A stretch of 64,000 bases of DNA, from contig WJYK01000003.1 in assembly GCA_009668225.1 (NCBI GenBank), positions 248,001 to 312,000 on the forward strand, written 5' to 3'. Below the pieces are notes generated by a model that saw nothing but the letters and a program-made list of their open reading frames with translations, was not told the origin of the DNA and searched no databases. The position numbers were made by a program, and so were the translations under genes. This document shows positions 58,468 to 64,000 of the stretch, piece after piece (within the stretch, counting starts at the first letter, position 1; each line of letters begins with the position of its first letter). The stretch comes from Enterobacteriaceae bacterium RIT693 (GTDB lineage: Bacteria; Pseudomonadota; Gammaproteobacteria; Enterobacterales; Enterobacteriaceae).

Positions 58468-58497
58468 AAGCCTTTGCCAGCGCAGGGGCTTTTTTTT
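58468..58497 (+). terminator. Rho-independent terminator of mqo
   Basis: GCCTTTGC-CAGC-GCAGGGGC (with G-U pairs) followed by eight T. Confidence 0.85.
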
Positions 58498-58526
58498 GCG
58501 TATTAAATGCCGCCTTCTTATCTAAT

Positions 58527-58541
58527 GGGGGATATTCCCCC
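58527..58541. other. short perfect hairpin GGGGGA-TAT-TCCCCC
   Basis: It lies between the mqo terminator and the hydrolase gene. It may act as an operator or processing stem; nothing more can be said. Confidence 0.3.
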
Positions 58542-58623
58542 GCTAACCGATATCTCTTATTGAGCGATCTGCCCTACAGTCCGCGTGTTGACAGGCGATA
58601 ACGCCACTTTCAAGGAAAACACG

Positions 58624-59934
58624 ATGACTAAACTGAATACCGGAATTTGCCTGCTTACCCTTTGCCTTGGTGCCGCCCTGCAGGTGAACGCCGCTCCTGT
58701 AACTGCGGATTGCCAGACGCTCCAGCTTGCAACTTGTCCCGCTCCCACGGACACGAAACTGCCTGACGTAAAAGACATGCTGACCTGGAACCAGCAGCAG
58801 CGCGTCGTGGGCTTTCGTAATGATTACCGTTCCTATGAGGGCGATGTTTTCAAAGCCGGGCAGTCTGTGCCTGTCCCACGCGCAGCAAAAGATCTCTCGG
58901 GCGTAAGCTATCAGTACGACGGACACGATTTTAAGCTGGGGGAATACCTCAAGCGAAACAGCGTGACCGGCATGATGGTCATTAAGGACGGCAAAATCGT
59001 CTGGGATTACTACGGGGAAGGCAACACGCCGACTACGCTCTGGACATCCCGCTCTGTTGGGAAATCTGTGGTCTCCACGCTGGTGGGCGTGGCGGTAAAA
59101 GAGGGGAAAATCACCTCGCTGGACGACGAGATTGTGAAATATAACCCGGACGTAAAAGGCACCGCCTGGGAGCACGTCACGGTACGCCAGCTGCTGCAGC
59201 ACACCTCGGGCGTTAGCTGGGGGGAGGATTACACCAATCCGAAGTCCGACTTTGCCAGGCTGACGCAGTGCGAAGCGAACAGCGATACCTATGATTGCGT
59301 GAACAAGCTGGTGAAAGATCCGCAGCGTAAAGCCTACGCGAAGCCGGGTGAGGCCTGGTCTTACTCCTCCGGCGGCGCCTGGCTGTTGGGCGATACGCTG
59401 GAGAAAGCGACCGGCAAATCTCTGGCACAAAACCTTCAGGAGGCCATCTGGCAGCCATACGGCATGACGCACGACGGCGTGTGGCACAGCTATCAGAAAG
59501 GGAAGCATGATGTCGGCGCGCACGGCTTCAACGCCACGCTCGAAGACTGGGGTAAATTTGGCCTGTTTATCATGAACAACGGCGTGCTGCCGGACGGCAA
59601 GAAAATGCTGCCTGATGGCTGGGTGTCACAGGCTCGTGGCTGGAATAAAGCGCAAAAATCCGTCACCGCCGCGCATCCGGACGGCAGCTACGGTTTTGAA
59701 TGGTGGAACAACAGCGTTCCGGCGAATGCGAGCGATGTAGGGCCGAAACACGGTCTGGAAAGCAAAGACTCCATGTGGGCGCTGGGGATTTTTGGGCAGC
59801 TGATCATGGTGAACCAGAAAGAGAAGCTGGTGATTGTCCAGTGGTCGACCTGGCCGAAGGCGGAGCCGTCTTTCAGCGCCCAGCCGCTGGAGGCGTCCCT
59901 GATGTTTAACGCCATCGCGAATTCGCTTAAGTAA
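58624..59934 (+). CDS. exported serine hydrolase of the beta-lactamase/EstB family
   Basis: The 436-residue protein has a signal peptide (cleavage near VNA-AP) and class C beta-lactamase-like active-site motifs: SVGK at 144-147 (nucleophile Ser144) and YSS at 247-249. The third KTG-type motif is not clear; HGLES may stand in for it. Relatives include esterases, D-aminopeptidases and 6-aminohexanoate-dimer hydrolases, so a resistance role should not be assumed. ATG 58624 behind AAGGAAA is chosen over the frame start at 58585. Confidence 0.8.
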   Translation: MTKLNTGICLLTLCLGAALQVNAAPVTADCQTLQLATCPAPTDTKLPDVKDMLTWNQQQRVVGFRNDYRSYEGDVFKAGQSVPVPRAAKDLSGVSYQYDGHDFKLGEYLKRNSVTGMMVIKDGKIVWDYYGEGNTPTTLWTSRSVGKSVVSTLVGVAVKEGKITSLDDEIVKYNPDVKGTAWEHVTVRQLLQHTSGVSWGEDYTNPKSDFARLTQCEANSDTYDCVNKLVKDPQRKAYAKPGEAWSYSSGGAWLLGDTLEKATGKSLAQNLQEAIWQPYGMTHDGVWHSYQKGKHDVGAHGFNATLEDWGKFGLFIMNNGVLPDGKKMLPDGWVSQARGWNKAQKSVTAAHPDGSYGFEWWNNSVPANASDVGPKHGLESKDSMWALGIFGQLIMVNQKEKLVIVQWSTWPKAEPSFSAQPLEASLMFNAIANSLK

Positions 59935-59940
59935 CAGACA

Positions 59941-59970
59941 AGCCAGCCGAAAGGCTGGCTTTTTACTTTT
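59941..59970 (+). terminator. Rho-independent terminator of the serine hydrolase gene
   Basis: AGCCAGCC-GAAA-GGCTGGCT then TTTTACTTTTTTT. The convergent GAPDH gene ends just beyond it. Confidence 0.92.
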
Positions 59971-59978
59971 TTTAGGTC

Positions 59979-60989
59979 TTACAGGCCGCGTTTATCCATC
60001 AGTAAGGCAAGGTCAACAAGGCGATTCGAGAAGCCCCATTCGTTGTCGTACCAGGCCAGAATTTTGACCAGGTTACCGCCAATCACCAGCGTAGACAGCC
60101 CGTCAATAATCGAAGAGCGTGGGTCGCCCTGATAATCGCTGGACACCAACGGTTCATCGCTATAGCCCAGAATGTTTTTCAGCGGGCCTGATTCTGCGGC
60201 TTTACGGAACGCCGTGTTCACTTCCTCTGCGGTCACATCGCGTTTAAGCGTCACGGTTAAATCGACGATAGATACCACCGGCACCGGCACGCGCAGCGAG
60301 TAGCCGGTCAGGCGGCCGTCCAGTTCAGGGATAACTTTACCGAGGGCTTTTGCCGCGCCGCTGGAGTAGGGAACTATCGACAACGCTGACGCACGCGCCC
60401 CGCGCAGGTCTTTTTCCGGCTGGTCGTGCAGCGCCTGGCTGTTGGTGTAGGCATGGGTGGTGTTCATCAGGCCGTGTTCAATACCGAATGCCTGATGCAG
60501 GACCTGAGCGGCAGGGGCAAGTCCGTTGGTAGTACAGCTGCCGTTGCTAACCACAAAGTGCTTCTGCGGATCGTAGCTTTCGTGGTTTACGCCCAGCACA
60601 ATGGTCAGATCGTCGTCTTTACCAGGTGCAGAAATGATCACGCGTTTTGCGCCGCCGTGGGTGATGTGAACTTCAGCTTTTTCGCGGCTGGTGAAAAAAC
60701 CGGTGGCCTCAATAACAATATCTACGCCGACGTCACGCCACGGAATTTGCGCCGGGTCTCTTTCGCTGAAGACGCGAACCGGCTTGCCGTCAACGTGGAG
60801 CAGCCCTTCGGAGGCCTCCACCGGCGCGGGCAGTTTTCCCATCAGCGAGTCGTGCTTGAGCAGGTGTGCGAGCGTTTTGCTGTCCGTCAAATCGTTGATT
60901 GCTACGATCTCAATATTGGGGTTACCCAGGGCAGCACGCAGCACGTTACGCCCGATCCTGCCAAAACCATTAATCCCGACCTTAACCAT
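59979..60989 (-). CDS. second glyceraldehyde-3-phosphate dehydrogenase
   Basis: The 336-residue protein has the NAD motif GINGFGRIG, an Asn-Asp pair at 32-33 that favours NAD over NADP, the active cysteine Cys152 in SCTTN and His179. The residue four after the catalytic cysteine is glycine (SCTTNG) where most GAPDHs have cysteine. The sequence NDLTDSKTLAHLLKHDS is nearer to Bacillus-type GAPDH than to E. coli GapA, and it is not Epd. E. coli gapA is not in this position, so this is probably an accessory enzyme, perhaps horizontally acquired. Confidence 0.85.
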   Translation of the reverse strand: MVKVGINGFGRIGRNVLRAALGNPNIEIVAINDLTDSKTLAHLLKHDSLMGKLPAPVEASEGLLHVDGKPVRVFSERDPAQIPWRDVGVDIVIEATGFFTSREKAEVHITHGGAKRVIISAPGKDDDLTIVLGVNHESYDPQKHFVVSNGSCTTNGLAPAAQVLHQAFGIEHGLMNTTHAYTNSQALHDQPEKDLRGARASALSIVPYSSGAAKALGKVIPELDGRLTGYSLRVPVPVVSIVDLTVTLKRDVTAEEVNTAFRKAAESGPLKNILGYSDEPLVSSDYQGDPRSSIIDGLSTLVIGGNLVKILAWYDNEWGFSNRLVDLALLMDKRGL

Positions 60990-61067
60990 GATTCACTCCT
61001 TCTCTTGAATGTCTGGGGTCAGAGTATGCTCAGGGGGGAATGGCGTAAATGACAAAAAAGGATCAAT

Positions 61068-62048
61068 TCACGCCAACTTACGGCAGTGGAAGCGTTCGCG
61101 GTATTCTCCCGGGGTAAGGTGGAGCTGGCGCTCAAAAACGCGGCGGAGGTTAATGGCGCTGCCAAAGCCTGCTGCCGCTGCGACCCGCTCAAGCGTGTCG
61201 GTTGACTGTTCAAGGTGGTGGCGCGCGGCGGCAAGCCTGGCCTCTTCCACGTAGCGAGCGGGGGTAACGCCGGTTTCGCGGGTAAAGACGCGGGTAAAAT
61301 TCCGTGGGCTCATGGCAACTCGCTCCGCCAGTTTTTCCACCGACAAATCGTCCGCAAGGTTATCCAGCAGCCAGTCCTGAAGCTGGCCTATAGGCCCGGT
61401 ATTGGCGGCCTGGCGCAGATGATAGCGGCTAAACTGCAGCTGGCCGCCGGGGCGGTGCAGGTACATCACTAAATCCTGAGCGACGTCACGGGCGAGGGTG
61501 AAACCGTAATCGGCCTCCACCAGCGCCAGCGTAAGATCGAAGCCGGAACTCACGCCGCCCGAAGTCCATACCGGCCCGTCCTGAATGTACAGCGGGCCGC
61601 CTTCGACTTTAATTTGCGGCCATTTGGCCTGCATTTCCTCAAGCATCCGCCAGTGGGTCGTTGCCCTGCGGCCATTCAGCAGCCCGGCCTGGGCTAATAA
61701 CATGGCACCGCCACAGATGGAGGCAATGCGTTCGGTATGCGGCGACGCGCGGCGTATCCACTCCACCACGGCGCTGCCTTCGGGCTCGCTCAGGCCTTTA
61801 CCGGTGATCATGATGGTGTCGCGAGGCTCGTCGGGATCGAGGTCTGCCAGCCGGTGGTCGGCCAGCAGGTTGAGCCCGGACATGCCGTGCACAACGTGAT
61901 GAGGCTGCGTGGTTGCGATGCTGATGCGGTAGCGAGGTTCGGCGAGCGCCTCCGTATGCAGGCGGTTGGCCTGCATCAGAATATCGGCGATACCGGCGGC
62001 TTCGAACAGCATGCCGCCGTCAGGGACAATAACCAGAATAGTTTTCAT
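61068..62048 (-). CDS. GlxA-type AraC-family regulator with DJ-1/PfpI domain
   Basis: The 326-residue protein has an N-terminal amidotransferase-like DJ-1/PfpI domain (ASICGGAMLLAQAGLL, RRATTHW) and a C-terminal AraC helix-turn-helix (LAERVAMSPRNFTRVFTRETG; VAAAAGFGSAINLRRVF). Such regulators often control catabolic or amine/aldehyde genes. It may act on the adjacent GAPDH gene or on hut genes; both are inference. It sits 78 bases upstream of the GAPDH gene on the same strand. Confidence 0.88.
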   Translation of the reverse strand: MKTILVIVPDGGMLFEAAGIADILMQANRLHTEALAEPRYRISIATTQPHHVVHGMSGLNLLADHRLADLDPDEPRDTIMITGKGLSEPEGSAVVEWIRRASPHTERIASICGGAMLLAQAGLLNGRRATTHWRMLEEMQAKWPQIKVEGGPLYIQDGPVWTSGGVSSGFDLTLALVEADYGFTLARDVAQDLVMYLHRPGGQLQFSRYHLRQAANTGPIGQLQDWLLDNLADDLSVEKLAERVAMSPRNFTRVFTRETGVTPARYVEEARLAAARHHLEQSTDTLERVAAAAGFGSAINLRRVFERQLHLTPGEYRERFHCRKLA

Positions 62049-62088
62049 GTCCTGAAAAGTACGCTTTTAACAAATTAAGTCAATAGGG

Positions 62089-62886
62089 CTAGCCGTAGTG
62101 TCGTTTTCCCCAGTCGAGCGCCGTCTCAATCAGCTGAGTCAGCAACTGCTGGAATTGGCTGCCTTTATCGTCTGACCATGCAAAACTCTCTTCATCCATA
62201 TAGCAGCACTGCGCCACTTCCAGCTGCACGGCATGAATGTTGTGCTCCGGCGCGCCGTAGTGGCGCGTGATGTAGCCGCCCTTGAAGCGCCCGTTCAGCA
62301 CTTTGCTGTAGCCGTTGAAATGCTCGCTGGTTTTCAACAGCTCGGCGCTGAGCGCCGGGTCACAGCTGGCTCCGTCTGCGGTACCGAAGTTAAGGTCCGG
62401 CAGGCGACCTTCGAACAGCCGAGGTACCACGGACTTGATGGAATGCGCGTCCCACAGAATCGCATAGCCGAAGGTTTCTTTCAGTCGGGCGAGTTCCTGA
62501 GCAAGCGCCTGATGATACGGCTGCCAGATGTTGGTCAGAATGTCGGCTCTGGCCTGCGGGTCGGGGGATTTTCCTGGCTCAAACAGCGGCTCTCCGTCGA
62601 AAAAAATATCCGGATACAGCCCGGTGGTGGCGGTGGTGTAAAGCGGCTTATCGTCCGACGGGCGATTCAAATCAACCACGTAGCGGGAGTAGTTGGCGCT
62701 GAGCGTGCTGGCGCCCATTTCGCGTACCGGTTGGTAAAGTTTTGGAATGTGCCAGTCGGTATCTTCCCGTTTTTTTGCCCGTTCGGTCAGCCCGTTGGCC
62801 ACTTCCGGCGTCAAATGCGTGCCGGGGTGCGGCATGCTGATAAGCAGCGGCAGTTTGCCCTGGTGAAGCTCAAAGCCTTTAATCAT
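62089..62886 (-). CDS. hutG: N-formylglutamate deformylase
   Basis: HutG hydrolyses N-formylglutamate to formate and glutamate at the end of the histidine utilisation pathway. The 265-residue protein carries [10 protein letters not shown], a metal-site [23 protein letters not shown] and [12 protein letters not shown] 62886 overlaps the end of hutI by eight bases, showing translational coupling; the longer frame to 62934 is rejected. Confidence 0.92.
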   Translation of the reverse strand: MIKGFELHQGKLPLLISMPHPGTHLTPEVANGLTERAKKREDTDWHIPKLYQPVREMGASTLSANYSRYVVDLNRPSDDKPLYTTATTGLYPDIFFDGEPLFEPGKSPDPQARADILTNIWQPYHQALAQELARLKETFGYAILWDAHSIKSVVPRLFEGRLPDLNFGTADGASCDPALSAELLKTSEHFNGYSKVLNGRFKGGYITRHYGAPEHNIHAVQLEVAQCCYMDEESFAWSDDKGSQFQQLLTQLIETALDWGKRHYG

Positions 62887-64000
62887 TCCACACCTCTTTA
62901 CCGTGATAGATAACCTGTTTGGAGAGCGTGCCACCCAGCCAATAGCTGAGTTCGGCGGGATGTTCTACCTCCCAGGCGACAAAGTTTGCTTCTTTACCGG
63001 CTTCAAGCGAGCCCGTTGTCTGGCTAATGCCCAGCGCCCGCGCCGCATTCAGCGTGACGCCCGCCAGCGCTTCCTCTGGCGTCAGGCCAAACAACGTACA
63101 GGCCATGTTCATCATCAGTCGCAGCGACTGCACCGGCGAAGTGCCGGGGTTGAGATCGCTGGAAATAGCCATCGGCACGTGATGTTTACGCAGCAGCGCA
63201 ACCGGCGGTTTTTGCGTTTCACGCAGGAAGTAAAACGCTCCCGGCAGCAGGACGGCGGTTGTGCCATGCTCTGCCATCAGGCGAATATCCTCCTCGCAGA
63301 GATATTCGAGATGGTCGGCAGAAAGCGCATTATGGCGTGCGGCGAGCCCTGCGCCGTGCAACAGCGAAAGCTGCTCGGCGTGAAGCTTGACCGGCAGGCC
63401 GAGTTCATTTGCTTTCGTGAACACGCGATCAACCTGCGGGACGGAAAACGCCAGGTGTTCGCAAAAGGCATCCACGGCGTCGACCAGCCCTTCGTTATGC
63501 AAAGCGGGTAACCAGCGTTCGCACACCTCGGTGATAAAGTCGTCGCTGCGGTCTTTGTATTCCGGCGGCAGGGCGTGCGCGGCCAGGCAGGTGCTGTAAA
63601 TCGTCAGCGGCAGGCTCTGCGCCAGCTGGCGGATCGCGCGCAGCATTTTGCGCTCGTCTTCAAAGCTGAGGCCGTAGCCTGATTTCACTTCCAGCGTGGT
63701 TACGCCGTCTTTGCGCAGCGCATTAATGCGGCGGCTGGCGCTTGTCAGCAGGTCGGCTTCGCTCGCCTGACGCGTGGCCTTCACCGTGCTGGCGATGCCC
63801 CCACCCGCCGCGGCAATGTCAGCGTAGGTTGCGCCGTTAAGGCGCATCTCAAATTCCTGACTGCGGTTGCCGCCGAATACGCTATGGGTGTGGCAGTCGA
63901 TAAGGCCGGGGGTAACAAGTTTGTCGTGCAGGTCGCGCTCTTCGTCATAAGGCTGGTCGGGACGCTGGCTACAGGGGCCAACCCAGGCAATTTTGTCGCC
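62879..64000 (-). CDS. hutI: imidazolonepropionase (5' end cut by the window)
   Basis: HutI opens the imidazolone ring to N-formimino-glutamate in histidine catabolism. 374 codons are present, out of about 405 in relatives, so only some 30 N-terminal residues lie beyond base 64000. The metal-binding GLIDCHTH segment, [15 protein letters not shown] and [19 protein letters not shown] (binding-site residues) are visible. It overlaps hutG. hutU and hutH would be expected to the right. Confidence 0.93.
   Translation of the reverse strand, partial: GDKIAWVGPCSQRPDQPYDEERDLHDKLVTPGLIDCHTHSVFGGNRSQEFEMRLNGATYADIAAAGGGIASTVKATRQASEADLLTSASRRINALRKDGVTTLEVKSGYGLSFEDERKMLRAIRQLAQSLPLTIYSTCLAAHALPPEYKDRSDDFITEVCERWLPALHNEGLVDAVDAFCEHLAFSVPQVDRVFTKANELGLPVKLHAEQLSLLHGAGLAARHNALSADHLEYLCEEDIRLMAEHGTTAVLLPGAFYFLRETQKPPVALLRKHHVPMAISSDLNPGTSPVQSLRLMMNMACTLFGLTPEEALAGVTLNAARALGISQTTGSLEAGKEANFVAWEVEHPAELSYWLGGTLSKQVIYHGKEVWND

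Noticed and set aside
58624-59934. Beta-lactamase resistance gene
   Set aside because: The SxxK and YSS motifs fit, but a clear KTG motif is missing and the family is dominated by esterases and peptidases.

Overview
The window comes from a chromosome of the Enterobacteriaceae. Its backbone (manX, yoaE, yoaD, sdaA, nudL, pabB, yoaH, yoaB, yoaA, tsaB, yeaY, fadD, rnd, minEDC, ycgL, ycgM, ycgN, dsbB, nhaB, fadR, ycgB, dadAX, cvrA, ldcA, emtA, ycgR, ymgE, treA) follows the Escherichia coli order, and most products are near-full-length matches to the E. coli proteins as I remember them. Inserted loci and the hut genes at the right edge show it is not Escherichia. A relative such as Cedecea, Enterobacter or Klebsiella fits, but the genus cannot be fixed from the sequence alone.

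Layout. 1-22.9 kb: housekeeping backbone (mannose PTS, serine deaminase, folate and tRNA modification enzymes, helicase YoaA, FadD, RNase D, Min system, DsbB, NhaB). 23-33 kb: fadR, a tandem array of 148-bp repeats, ycgB, the D-alanine catabolic pair dadAX, a 573-bp structured non-coding element, cvrA, murein enzymes ldcA and emtA, ycgR and ymgE. 34-43 kb: metal uptake. A Fur-box TonB receptor of FhuA type is followed by a six-gene operon (binding protein, permease, ATPase, methyltransferase, ModD, TonB receptor) with a ModE-type box in front, so it is probably a molybdate or tungstate (or metallophore) uptake system. 43-48 kb: treA and a three-gene envelope operon ending in a membrane-anchored pseudokinase. 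48.5-51 kb: an XRE regulator divergent from a DHA2 drug-efflux protein, then a remnant of an AraC gene. 51.3-56.5 kb: rdrA-rdrB, the two-gene RADAR antiphage system. 56.8-64 kb: mqo, a serine hydrolase, a second GAPDH, a GlxA-like regulator and the ends of a hut operon.

The strongest findings are: the RADAR locus, inserted beside a broken AraC gene; an intergenic repeat family (three tandem copies after fadR and a diverged single copy after sdaA, each bounded by terminator hairpins); the 573-bp inverted-repeat element between dadX and cvrA; the ModE-controlled TonB/ABC/methyltransferase operon; and the pseudokinase operon. RADAR itself is a described system. The repeat family, the 573-bp element and the pseudokinase operon are the parts I cannot match to anything I know.
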